Notes under the pieces: generated by a model
What the model was told of the DNA's origin: nothing
The model's input: only the letters and a program-made list of their open reading frames with translations
Database searches by the model: none
Assembly: GCA_964498605.1 (NCBI GenBank)
Contig: CAZCHK010000011.1
Span: 1 to 49,822 of the forward strand
Source of the DNA: JBGQAS01 sp964498605
Lineage (GTDB): Bacteria > Chloroflexota > Anaerolineae > Anaerolineales > Anaerolineaceae
DNA length: 49,822 nt
Reading direction: 5' to 3'
Position numbers and translations under genes: made by a program
Shown: piece after piece, positions 8,862 to 17,040 of the stretch
How the letters are laid out: every line of letters begins with the position of its first letter
How positions within the stretch are numbered: position 1 is the stretch's first letter

Positions 8862-9923
8862 ATGCCGACAAAAAACAATGGAGAAGTGCAAGACCCTGGC
8901 TGGTTTCATGCACTTCGCAACTTGTTCCGCGACACTGATGAAAAACGCGTAAAATCACTCTGGCGCATCATCCTGTTCATCGTTGTCCTGTTTTTCGTTT
9001 TGATCGTGATGACCATCGCGATCAACCTGGTGATTGCGTTGATTTTTTCCAATACCGCCACTGATCTGAATTCTACAGGCTTGTTGTTTATCATATCCAT
9101 GCTGCAGATGTTCATCATGCCTCTTGCTGTCATGATGACCCTCTGGGTCATGGCAAGATATGTCGATAAGCGGAAGATCACCAGTTACGGATTGATGTTG
9201 GACAAGAGCTGGTGGGCGGATTTGTTTGCCGGAGTGATCATATCCGTGGCGATGGTGGTCGCCATTTTTGGCATACAGGTGGGACTGGGCTGGACACATA
9301 TTGTCTCGACCCGGCATAACGACCTGATTCCTCTGTCTTTTGAGGCGGGAATGATCCTGCAGATTCTATTTTTTGTCCCCATCATGTTTTTTGAGGAAAT
9401 CGGGATCAGGAGCTACTTCATTAAGAATATCAGTGAAGGCTTGAACCGGAAAGGATTAAAACCCTGGGCGGGGCCAATTATCAGTCTTGTTCTATCCTCG
9501 ATCGCGATTGCTGTTTCCAACGCGGGAAATTTTTCCAATAACTGGCTGCATTTGATCTTCTTCGTGGTATCTCTTTTCGCGTTCGGGTACGGATATATCC
9601 TCACCGGCCAATTAGGACTGACCATGGGTTTTCATCTTGGTTGGGTGATTTTTCAGGGGGCAGTGTTTGGTTTTACGATCAATGGCGAAAGAATTGCCAA
9701 TTCAATGATCGTGACGTACACAAATGGACCGGAGTTCCTAACCGGCGGGAATTTTGGTCCCATGGGAGGATTTCTGGGATTGGTGTTCTCTTTGATTGGC
9801 GCTTGCTTGGTCTATCTTTATGTCAACTGGTCTCGTCACGGAATGGGAGGGTACTGCCTGGTATCTACATATGAACCGAAAGAGGACTCGGGGGAAAGAA
9901 CTGAAGCGCAGCGATCTGAATAA
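8862..9923 (+). CDS. CPBP-family intramembrane glutamic endopeptidase (Abi-like)
   Basis: The 353-residue polytopic protein has about eight hydrophobic segments. It carries the family's first motif EEIGIR at about residue 177 (consensus EExxxR), an NNWLHLIFF segment matching FxxxH, and GFHLGWVIFQ, a variant of the last HxxxN-type motif. These place it in the CPBP/Abi group (Rce1-like), membrane proteases that in bacteria act in immunity to self-bacteriocins or in regulated proteolysis. The upstream gene ends in an ATGA overlap (8856), but AAGGG sits six bases before ATG 8862, which I take as the start. It is the last gene of the nusA transcription unit. Its substrate is unknown. Confidence 0.8.
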   Translation: MPTKNNGEVQDPGWFHALRNLFRDTDEKRVKSLWRIILFIVVLFFVLIVMTIAINLVIALIFSNTATDLNSTGLLFIISMLQMFIMPLAVMMTLWVMARYVDKRKITSYGLMLDKSWWADLFAGVIISVAMVVAIFGIQVGLGWTHIVSTRHNDLIPLSFEAGMILQILFFVPIMFFEEIGIRSYFIKNISEGLNRKGLKPWAGPIISLVLSSIAIAVSNAGNFSNNWLHLIFFVVSLFAFGYGYILTGQLGLTMGFHLGWVIFQGAVFGFTINGERIANSMIVTYTNGPEFLTGGNFGPMGGFLGLVFSLIGACLVYLYVNWSRHGMGGYCLVSTYEPKEDSGERTEAQRSE

Positions 9924-9959
9924 AGGGCAGCAATCAGACTTCTTTTTCAAAGAACATGA

Positions 9960-9986
9960 TTGTCTTCGTAAAAAAATTGCTATACT
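9960..9986 (+). promoter_or_regulatory. Promoter for the methyltransferase-like gene
   Basis: TTGTCT (9960-9965) and an extended -10 TGC-TATACT (box at 9981-9986) are separated by 15 bases. The -10 box ends six bases before the ATG at 9993, so the expected transcription start coincides with the start codon. No Shine-Dalgarno sequence is present, which points to a leaderless mRNA. Confidence 0.5.
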
Positions 9987-9992
9987 GAGTGC

Positions 9993-11573
9993 ATGGTATA
10001 TATGTCGCAGGCTCACGATTCGTTGAGCGGCGGGAGTTACCCTTTAAACCGGTTCATCCCTCGTTATTCCAAAGACGTGATACTCGAATGGGCTGAGAAG
10101 AGGAATGAAGCGCGGGAGTGGATTTTTGACCCATTTTGCTCCCACCCGTTGCTGCCGATTGAACTGGCTCAGGAAACGCATAAGGTTTTTACGTGCTGCA
10201 ATAACCCGGTCATCAAGACGATTCTCAAGGCATTGGCACTGGCGTTGCCAGAACGCGACATCCGTGAAATATTAAACAAGTTCGGGCGCGAAAAACGAGG
10301 CGAGGTGACCCTCAAGGAATTTCTCCTCTCTTTGTATAAGACAACCTGTTCGACATGCCGGACTGAGGTGACCGTCTCACGTTATCTTTGGGAGCGTGAA
10401 CCGCTGCGAATGGTTCATAAAGTATTCTTCTGCCCGACATGTGACGCAATTCATGAAGAGGAAGTAAATGAGGAAGACCTGCACGCAGCGGATTCCATAG
10501 CAAAACAACCTCTACCACTTAAGTGGGCTTTCAATCGCCTGGGGGTGGTGCTAGGAAGTGGGAATGATGTTCTAAAAGATGCAATCGGATTGTACACTCA
10601 CCGAGCCTTGTTGGCCTTGTTCACGTTGATCAACCGATTGGAAGCATTGCAGGTGGAGGAAAGCACAAAAACCATCCTGCGAGGCTTGGCCATCTGTGGA
10701 TGTGATGGTGGAACAGGTTTTTGGAATGAAAGCGGCGACACTCCCAGCTTAAAACAATTGATCAAACCGGCAACATTTATCGAGTACAACATATGGCAGT
10801 ATATGGAGAACTCGGTGGGGTATTTCACCCGTAGATGTGGTTCGACGATGGTGTGCGAGTACCCGGAAATGCCGAAAAGGAACGGCATTTGCGTTTTCAA
10901 TGACAGGGCAAGATCAGCTTTTCCCCTCCCTGAAGCATTAAAAGTAGGGAGCATCATCATGCAGCTGCCAAGAATCAACCCGGTCTTCCTGACGCTGAGT
11001 GGATTGTGGACGGGTTGGATCTTTGGCCAGGAAAGAATTCGGATGATGCAGGGAGTATTTCACACAAGAGATTATGACTGGCAATGGCAAAGCAGAGCTT
11101 TGATCCCAAGCTTCAGCGTACTGTCCCGATTCTTACCCGGAGTGCCGTGTCTTGCCCAGGACGCGGACGCAACCAATGGATCTATCCTTGCCGATGGTAT
11201 TGCATCGCAAGGCGCTGGATGGGTGATGAACTGGCACACATTTGATCCACAAGGCAGCGGGATCTATTTTGAGCTGGAAAAAATGAGCTTTGATCCCGTA
11301 ACCCAATGGACCGAGCTAAAAGAAGAAATGAAATCAAAAATGCTGGACGGTACTTTCCTGGTGCCTGGTGCTCTGTACAGTTACGATCAATTGTTTGCCA
11401 GGATGATTTGCGTGTTATCCAAAGAAGCGCAGTTCATCCAGCAGGCTGATAATATCCCGCTGCCAAATCTTCAGATGCTCTTGAATGATATTATCTCCAG
11501 CACAAAAAAACTGGTGATCGCAGATCCTTCCCTTCCTGTCAGCGAAAGGAGGTGGAAGGCCAATGAGGAATAG
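9993..11573 (+). CDS. Degenerate Zn-ribbon DNA methyltransferase-like protein
   Basis: The 526 residues follow the plan of COG1743/DUF1156-type adenine-specific DNA methylases but lack the chemistry. DPFCSHP (46-52) stands where the SAM motif DPFxGSG should be, followed by NNPVIKTI in place of the D-x-NP-A segment. A CxxC...CxxC zinc ribbon (Cys119, 122, 147, 150) is intact. LYTHRALLALFTLINRL (about 200) matches a conserved helix of these enzymes. IIMQLPRINPVFLTLSGLW (from about 321) stands where TDPPY-x-x-x-x-Y-x-x-LS is expected, so DPPY has become QLPR. The reading frame is long and intact, so this is not a recent pseudogene. ATG 10002 is an alternative start. It converges on the PBP gene 35 bp away. 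I infer a non-catalytic nucleic-acid-binding or structural role. Confidence 0.6.
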   Translation: MVYMSQAHDSLSGGSYPLNRFIPRYSKDVILEWAEKRNEAREWIFDPFCSHPLLPIELAQETHKVFTCCNNPVIKTILKALALALPERDIREILNKFGREKRGEVTLKEFLLSLYKTTCSTCRTEVTVSRYLWEREPLRMVHKVFFCPTCDAIHEEEVNEEDLHAADSIAKQPLPLKWAFNRLGVVLGSGNDVLKDAIGLYTHRALLALFTLINRLEALQVEESTKTILRGLAICGCDGGTGFWNESGDTPSLKQLIKPATFIEYNIWQYMENSVGYFTRRCGSTMVCEYPEMPKRNGICVFNDRARSAFPLPEALKVGSIIMQLPRINPVFLTLSGLWTGWIFGQERIRMMQGVFHTRDYDWQWQSRALIPSFSVLSRFLPGVPCLAQDADATNGSILADGIASQGAGWVMNWHTFDPQGSGIYFELEKMSFDPVTQWTELKEEMKSKMLDGTFLVPGALYSYDQLFARMICVLSKEAQFIQQADNIPLPNLQMLLNDIISSTKKLVIADPSLPVSERRWKANEE

Positions 11574-11608
11574 TGAGCGGCCGTTTACCTTTCCACGCGC
11601 GTACCCAA

Positions 11609-14600
11609 TCAAGGGGTGGATGAGCTGGTCATCGTGGGTGTCGCTGATTGTGCAGGAGTTGCTGTATTGGTTTGGGTTGAGGCGCTTGTCTGAGTCAGGG
11701 TTGCAGTTTCAGTCGGCAGCAAGGTCTCAGTCGGTGTTGCCGTTGCAGTAGGCGTTGGGGTGGGTGTCGGTGTTTTCGTGGGCACCTGTATCGTCAAAGT
11801 TGTTTTCTTTTCAGCATAATTCCCTGTTACACTCTTCGCCCTGAGCATCAATATGATGTCGCGGTTGGAAATGGCGTCCAGGTTCCATGAGTAAATTAAT
11901 GATGAATTTTCTACCTCACGATCGGAAGTAAAAAGCAGGTTGAAGTTCTTTGGATCATCAGCACTTGCGTACAACAGCTCAAAGTCTTGAAAACCTTCCG
12001 TGGCATTCACGATACCAAAAACATCAAAGGGATCTGATTGGATGATGCCGTTGCCTGGAAGATTCGTGAACTCCAAGGCAATGTGAGGATCATCTGCTCT
12101 GCATTGACGATCAGGTGTGAAGTGCAGGTCGTCTTGGAAGTTGATCGATTCCGCCCAGGCTCTTCCCTGTGAAGTATTCGCGATCCAATCCCTGACCTTC
12201 TCATCGAGGATATTGAGTGTCAAGGTTTCCTTGATGTACTCCGAACATGCGTTGCTTGCCAAATAACCAGACCAGGTGTCAATTTCGACATTTTTCCACA
12301 GGTCCTCGTTTGCACCGAGCGGCATCTGGTCGAAAGCAAAGATCTCCGATCTTTGTTCATGACACCATTGACTGGGTTTTGTTCCGGAAATTGAACAGAT
12401 GATCTCATCCACTATCCCGGGAGGGCGCTGAAATGCGGTTGGGCTGTTATCGGCCAGTTTTTGTATTCCATACTGCATGACGCGGGACCATATCGGCGCG
12501 GCACCGGTCAGACCGGAGCTGTCAATCATGGGAGTGTAATCGGCGTTTCCCACCCATACACCGATGACAAGGTCCGGGGTGTAGCCGATCGTCCAATTGT
12601 CCCGGAAATCGTTCGTGGTACCGGTTTTTACCGCCACAGGAAAGGAAAGATTTAATATGGAGTTGGAGCCGAACATGGGTGAACGGGCTTGATTGTCGGA
12701 AAGAATGGAGGAGATGATATAAGCGTGTTCCGGACGGATGACCTGGTTCCCTGGCGTGGGTTGGTGTTCAAAAACCAGCTGCCCCGCGTAATCCGTTATT
12801 CGCAGTATTGATACCGGCTCATTGCGAATTCCACCATTGGCAAAAACAGAAAATGCTGATGTCAGATCCAGCAAGGTAACCTCACCACCGCCCAGCGTTA
12901 AGGATAATCCGTAGTAGGATTCTGTCAGCGTGTTAATCCCCATCCTTCGGGCAAAGGCAAGAAAACCATCCTCTTCAGGAGTATCCGGGTCATCATAGAT
13001 ACCAACGAATTCCAGAGTCTTTACGGCGGGCACGTTATAAGAATTGGCAAGAGCAGAGCGAACCGTGACCGGACCGTGGAATTTACCATCGTAATTTACA
13101 GGTTCATAATCCGGGCTTGTGTCGAAAGGATCACTGGAGGGCCGGAAAGCGGATGGAATGTCCCAGATTAACGTGGAAGCGGTCCATCCTTTTTCAAAAG
13201 CGGCCGTGTAGGTTAATGGCTTGATGGAGGAACCAGGCTGCCGGGGTCTGATCGCCATGTTCACCTGACCGGAAATTGCCTCATCGTAAAAATCCGCCGA
13301 GCCAACCATTGCCAGTATTTCACCACTGGATGGTTCTATGGCAATCAGAGCACCATCCTGAACGTTTTTTCCCGACAGCGCTTGCACTTGTTCTGCCACG
13401 GCTTCCTCAGTGAAGCTTTGCAGGTCCGGGTCGAGTGTGGTGTAAACCTGGAAGCCAACTCTGTACATGGTTTCGGCACCATACTTCTCTTCCAATTCCC
13501 CAATGATGTATACTACCCAATGCGGGTACTTCATATTGAATTGCGGCCTTCGAAATTCAGTGTAAGCCAGTTCGCGCGCAGCCGCGGAGAGATCATCCTG
13601 GGTGACACAGACTGGCAGGATATCCGGACCAATATCAATACAGCTGCCCCTTTCTACCGAGAGGCTGTAGATCAATCCAAGGACCTGTTCAGCTCGGTGC
13701 AGGGTGTCTTCAGGATTGGTAAATATATCGTAAACAGAAGGAGCTTGAGGCAAACCGGCCAAAAATGCCGCCTGCCCCAAAGTCAGATTATCCGCCGAGG
13801 TATTAAAATACGTCTCGGCAGCTGCCTCGATCCCGTATGCCAGGTTGCCATAATTGATCTCATTTAGATACAATTCAAGGATTTGGTCCTTTGAATAGTG
13901 CTTCGTAATTTCCCCCGCCAGAATGATCTCCCTTCCTTTCCGATCGATCGTCTGCTCATACCGTTCATCGGGACCCAGCAGCAATATTCTGGCCAGCTGC
14001 TGCGTAATCGTAGAGGCTCCTGAAACTACGTACCCGGAAGTGTAGTTCTGCCATAGCGCGCGCGTGACGGCTGCCAGGTCATAGCCTGGATTTGTGTAAA
14101 AATTCTTGTCCTCCGTAGCGAGCGTCGCCAGTATGATGTACGGCGAAACATCCTCCAGGTTTACATAAGTGCGCCGTCCCCCATTGGGATCGATCACCTC
14201 GTAAAGCAAATCGCCATTGCGGTCGAAAATCCGTGTCGTTTCAAACAAGGATGCTTTATTTTGCAGTTCTGTGACATCAGGCAGGGAAGCTTTAAGATTA
14301 TAAAATTTAATCAGAAAGAAACCTCCAACGCCGATACCCGCGACCAGAACGAGTAAAACCAGAAAGGTCAGAAATATGATGAAACAGCCTAAAGGTTTTT
14401 TGGTTTGGAGAACCTTTTTGTACCAGTGAACAATATTCCACTTCTCATTTGTCAAAGGGTCTGGCGCGTTGGTTGTTCTTTCTGGAACGGGGGCAGCTGA
14501 CAAGTTCGGGCCGCTTTCAGCACTTACGCCAGGCTCGACCCCTGAAGGTGTTTGATCTTTGAAGGAAGGGGGGAGAGCAGCATCCTCAGGTGACGCGGGT

Positions 14601-14665
14601 GAAGAAGCGTTCGCGTCCGGGTCCGGCATCTGGCCTGGGGTGAGACTGGTGTTGGATTCATCCAT
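11609..14665 (-). CDS. Class A penicillin-binding protein (transglycosylase/transpeptidase, PBP1A type)
   Basis: This bifunctional enzyme polymerises glycan strands and cross-links peptides outside the membrane. The 1018 residues run: an acidic Pro-rich cytoplasmic tail (1-85), one membrane helix (about 93-120), a GT51 domain with the catalytic Glu in ATLATEDKNFY and the GASTITQQLARILL motif, then the transpeptidase domain with SSIKP (nucleophile Ser), SYN and KTGT. After the catalytic part comes an extra domain with several Cys and finally a Thr/Pro/Ala repeat tail (about 960-1018). GAGGT precedes the ATG. Its own extended -10 promoter (TGC-TAGAAT, 14684-14689 minus) lies just upstream. The long Thr/Pro tail is unusual for PBP1A. 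Confidence 0.95.
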   Translation of the reverse strand: MDESNTSLTPGQMPDPDANASSPASPEDAALPPSFKDQTPSGVEPGVSAESGPNLSAAPVPERTTNAPDPLTNEKWNIVHWYKKVLQTKKPLGCFIIFLTFLVLLVLVAGIGVGGFFLIKFYNLKASLPDVTELQNKASLFETTRIFDRNGDLLYEVIDPNGGRRTYVNLEDVSPYIILATLATEDKNFYTNPGYDLAAVTRALWQNYTSGYVVSGASTITQQLARILLLGPDERYEQTIDRKGREIILAGEITKHYSKDQILELYLNEINYGNLAYGIEAAAETYFNTSADNLTLGQAAFLAGLPQAPSVYDIFTNPEDTLHRAEQVLGLIYSLSVERGSCIDIGPDILPVCVTQDDLSAAARELAYTEFRRPQFNMKYPHWVVYIIGELEEKYGAETMYRVGFQVYTTLDPDLQSFTEEAVAEQVQALSGKNVQDGALIAIEPSSGEILAMVGSADFYDEAISGQVNMAIRPRQPGSSIKPLTYTAAFEKGWTASTLIWDIPSAFRPSSDPFDTSPDYEPVNYDGKFHGPVTVRSALANSYNVPAVKTLEFVGIYDDPDTPEEDGFLAFARRMGINTLTESYYGLSLTLGGGEVTLLDLTSAFSVFANGGIRNEPVSILRITDYAGQLVFEHQPTPGNQVIRPEHAYIISSILSDNQARSPMFGSNSILNLSFPVAVKTGTTNDFRDNWTIGYTPDLVIGVWVGNADYTPMIDSSGLTGAAPIWSRVMQYGIQKLADNSPTAFQRPPGIVDEIICSISGTKPSQWCHEQRSEIFAFDQMPLGANEDLWKNVEIDTWSGYLASNACSEYIKETLTLNILDEKVRDWIANTSQGRAWAESINFQDDLHFTPDRQCRADDPHIALEFTNLPGNGIIQSDPFDVFGIVNATEGFQDFELLYASADDPKNFNLLFTSDREVENSSLIYSWNLDAISNRDIILMLRAKSVTGNYAEKKTTLTIQVPTKTPTPTPTPTATATPTETLLPTETATLTQTSASTQTNTATPAQSATPTMTSSSTP

Positions 14666-14683
14666 GATATTACCTCTGCATTG

Positions 14684-14689
14684 ATTCTA
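14684..14689 (-). promoter_or_regulatory. Extended -10 promoter of the PBP gene
   Basis: On the minus strand TGC-TAGAAT lies 19 bases before the ATG, with GAGGT between them serving as the ribosome-binding site. No good -35 box is visible at 16-18 bp. The 138-bp divergent region (14666-14803) also serves the c-di-AMP receptor gene on the plus strand, for which I see only AT-rich -10-like sequence (around 14743-14755). Confidence 0.45.
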
Positions 14690-14803
14690 GCATATTTGAA
14701 AATTCAACTGGAATCGTAGGGTAGATAGCTTGATTCATGTTGTAGAATATATAGTAGACACAATCGAGTAAAACCATTACGATGAGTGCATGACAGGTGA
14801 AAC

Positions 14804-15151
14804 ATGAAATCTCAAACAACAAATGAAAAATTGTTATTGATGATCGCGGTCGTTCAAGCGCAGGACGCCGATGGAGCAGCACACGCGCTGCTCGATAAAG
14901 GATATAAGGTAACCAGGTTGCCATCCACTGGCGGGTTTTTAGGTAGAAGGAACGCCACATTATTAATTGGTTTGCCGAAAGAGAAACAAGCAGACGCCAT
15001 GCAGATCCTCAAAAAAAACTGCCGCGAAAGAACCGAATATATCGCTGTTCCTCTGGAAAGCGCGCCATTGCCAATTCCCACACCCACACCCATCACGATT
15101 GGAGGAGCGACGGTTTTTGTGCTCGAGGTGGAGCATTTCGAGGAGGTTTAA
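14804..15151 (+). CDS. Cyclic-di-AMP receptor-like protein (DarA/PstA family, PF06153), copy 1
   Basis: PII-like DarA/PstA trimers bind the second messenger c-di-AMP. The 115-residue protein has the family core with RLPSTGGFLGRRNATLLIG (residues 38-56), containing the Ser-Thr-Gly-Gly-Phe and Asn seen in c-di-AMP binders. A T-loop-like Pro-rich insertion (PIPTPTPITIGG) precedes the last strand ATVFVLEVEHF. AGGTG precedes the ATG. Its stop directly abuts the start of a paralogue. The target is unknown; the surrounding cell-wall genes fit the known link between c-di-AMP and envelope homeostasis, but no direct evidence connects them. Confidence 0.85.
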   Translation: MKSQTTNEKLLLMIAVVQAQDADGAAHALLDKGYKVTRLPSTGGFLGRRNATLLIGLPKEKQADAMQILKKNCRERTEYIAVPLESAPLPIPTPTPITIGGATVFVLEVEHFEEV

Positions 15152-15418
15152 ATGAAACTGATTCTGGCTATCCTTCGAGATCCTATCCATGAAGAAATCA
15201 CGCAGGTTTTAAATAATTCTGGCTTTCGCGTGACATTGGTCGCATCGACAAGCGGCTGGTTGAAGAAAGGATTGACGACGCTGCTGATAGGCGTCGATGA
15301 TGATCAGGTCGAGGCTGCGCTTGACTGCTTGCGTGCCAATTGCCCTGTACATGAAGATCCTCAAAGTCATAATGCCACGATCTTCGTTCTAAAATCATCC
15401 GGATTTGATCACTTCTAA
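15152..15418 (+). CDS. Cyclic-di-AMP receptor-like protein (PF06153), diverged copy 2
   Basis: This 88-residue paralogue of the preceding gene begins immediately after its stop, with GAGGAGG five bases upstream. It has the same fold pattern (KLILAILRD ... NATIFVLKSSGF) but a shortened T loop. The ligand motif is altered: Ser-Thr-Gly-Gly-Phe has become Ser-Thr-Ser-Gly-Trp (32-36), and the Asn of the first copy is Leu41. It may bind a different ligand, form mixed trimers with copy 1, or no longer bind nucleotide. It is clearly co-translated with copy 1. Confidence 0.8.
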   Translation: MKLILAILRDPIHEEITQVLNNSGFRVTLVASTSGWLKKGLTTLLIGVDDDQVEAALDCLRANCPVHEDPQSHNATIFVLKSSGFDHF

Positions 15419-15444
15419 TACAGCTCACAACCAGGGCTTCAGTT

Positions 15445-16017
15445 TTACTCGTGGAATTCTTCGACCTGATAGCGGTAAACGTTCAGATGTTTTTCTTTCC
15501 ACAAATTGGACGTAGCGCCCATTTTTAAGCACAGATGCGAAAGGAATTCCTCTACTTGAGGCAGCTGCTCCCAGACCTGGGGGAGGAACGTTGCCCGGCG
15601 GGTGCCGTGTTCTAAAACAACACCATCGATATGAGGTCGTAATCCTTGAATTAATTCAGCAGGGTCAGCATATTCATAAAAAACAGGCGCTGACAATCTT
15701 GAGATTTCAATGCGGATGGCTGGCAGCTCTGGGTCTGTTACTGGATGGAATCGGTAGTCATGCAGGGCGGCTGCAACAGCATGTTCCTGTACGTCAGCAA
15801 TCAATGGCTGATAGGCTTCCAAAGTGCCAATGCAGCCCCGTAAAGCACCGTTCTGGGTTAATGTTACAAATGACGCGCCATGTGAAGACAACGAGGAAGT
15901 AGCTGCGGATAAGTTGATGGGCGGCAGATCACGATGATTGACAGCAGCTTGAATGGATGCGCGAGCCAGCTTCAGTAAAACCACCTGTTCATCTTTGGTT
16001 AAATGTATCGATTCCAT
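15445..16017 (-). CDS. AMMECR1 family protein (AmmeMemoRadiSam system protein A type)
   Basis: The 190-residue protein contains the AMMECR1 hallmark LRGCIGTLEA (about residues 58-67) and the downstream segments DYRFHPVTDPELPAIRIEISRLS and GVVLEHGTRRATFLPQVWEQ. These domains occur across life; in bacteria they are often encoded with a Memo protein and a radical SAM enzyme. Those partners are not in this window, so it stands alone. AAGGTG lies upstream of the ATG, and a TATACT -10 box is at 16040-16045 on the minus strand. It converges on the c-di-AMP receptor pair across a 26-bp gap. The biochemical function is unknown. Confidence 0.9.
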   Translation of the reverse strand: MESIHLTKDEQVVLLKLARASIQAAVNHRDLPPINLSAATSSLSSHGASFVTLTQNGALRGCIGTLEAYQPLIADVQEHAVAAALHDYRFHPVTDPELPAIRIEISRLSAPVFYEYADPAELIQGLRPHIDGVVLEHGTRRATFLPQVWEQLPQVEEFLSHLCLKMGATSNLWKEKHLNVYRYQVEEFHE

Positions 16018-16086
16018 TTGACACCTTCTCCATGTTTTAAGTATATCCGAAGGGTGGATTTGGGGATGAGTTCAGTGGCACAAACC

Positions 16087-16116
16087 TTGCAATTCTATCG
16101 ATGGTTAAGGTATATT
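16087..16116 (+). promoter_or_regulatory. Promoter of the amidase gene
   Basis: TTGCAA (16087-16092), an 18-base spacer and TATATT (16111-16116) lie directly before ATG 16125. The -10 box ends eight bases before the ATG and no Shine-Dalgarno sequence is present, again pointing to leaderless translation. The promoter covers the upstream in-frame ATG at 16101, which argues against that start. Confidence 0.5.
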
Positions 16117-16124
16117 CAATTCAA

Positions 16125-17027
16125 ATGGTAAACCAACCTGTCAACCCGGATGAGAATTCTCAAGTTCCCCAAAGCACAGCGCTCGATGATGCCCAGGATC
16201 AGCCAGCGACCGAATCAAATTTCGTGCCTCAGCGTCGCCAGCCCTCCATGGCCACTCCTTCATCGATGAGTATCTGGAACAGTCTTCAAACGTTCCTCGC
16301 CGTGGCCATTGTGCTGGCGACATTATTCACCATGTGGAATCCCGCGAACCTGTTTTCCAATAAACTGTTTGACCGTACCTGGAATGCGTATTCAGCAGCA
16401 AACGCGAGTGAACCAATCCCTGTCGGCGCTTCAACGCAGGCGACCGCGGGGACGGGACTGATCGGAATCGTCGCAGGTCATTATTCCAAGGATCCAAATC
16501 AGCACGATCCGGGCGCGGTTTGCCCAGATGGATTGGAGGAGGAACAGGTGAATTTCGATATTGCGTACGCGGTGATGCAGAAATTAACCGCGATGGGTTA
16601 TACTGTTGACCTGTTGCAAGAATGGGATCCAAAACTTCAAGGGTATCAGGCCATGGCATTGGTATCCATCCATAACGATACCTGCCAATACTTAGGGGAA
16701 GAATACACGGGTTTTAAAGTGGCATCTGCAATCGCCAGCGCGATTCCTGAAAATGATTCACGGCTGACCAACTGCCTGATAGATCGCTACCAAGCTGCAA
16801 CTGGAATGAAATTCCACTACAACACGATCACTACCGACATGACCTATTATCATAATTTCTACGAGATCAACAGTCAGACGCCTGCCGCGATCATTGAAAC
16901 AGGTTTTCTCAATCTCGACAGGGTGATATTAACTGAACATACCGATACTGTCGCGCAGGGCATCGTGGATGGGATCTTATGTTTTATACGCAACGAATCA
17001 GTCACGGAATACCAAACCAATCCCTAG
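16125..17027 (+). CDS. N-acetylmuramoyl-L-alanine amidase (Amidase_3), membrane-anchored
   Basis: Zn-dependent amidases of this family cleave the bond between MurNAc and the stem peptide. The 300 residues begin with a hydrophilic tail and one membrane segment (about 48-65), then the catalytic domain: IVAGHYSKDPNQHDPGA with the first His, DLLQEWDPKLQGYQAMALVSIHND, and IETGFLNLDRV carrying the catalytic Glu near the C terminus. Typical enzymes have an H-E-H-E zinc set; the first motif here (GHYSKDPNQHDPGAV) is a variant, so activity is probable but not certain. It starts a likely unit with two L,D-transpeptidase genes downstream. Confidence 0.8.
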   Translation: MVNQPVNPDENSQVPQSTALDDAQDQPATESNFVPQRRQPSMATPSSMSIWNSLQTFLAVAIVLATLFTMWNPANLFSNKLFDRTWNAYSAANASEPIPVGASTQATAGTGLIGIVAGHYSKDPNQHDPGAVCPDGLEEEQVNFDIAYAVMQKLTAMGYTVDLLQEWDPKLQGYQAMALVSIHNDTCQYLGEEYTGFKVASAIASAIPENDSRLTNCLIDRYQAATGMKFHYNTITTDMTYYHNFYEINSQTPAAIIETGFLNLDRVILTEHTDTVAQGIVDGILCFIRNESVTEYQTNP

Positions 17028-17040
17028 GATGGAGCGCTGA

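Noticed and set aside
9993..11573. An active restriction-modification methylase
   Set aside because: Both the SAM motif and DPPY are absent and no restriction enzyme gene is nearby; I report it as a degenerate homologue.
14743..14755. A promoter for the c-di-AMP receptor pair
   Set aside because: Several overlapping AT-rich -10-like strings exist but none has a -35 box at an acceptable spacing, so I do not call one.
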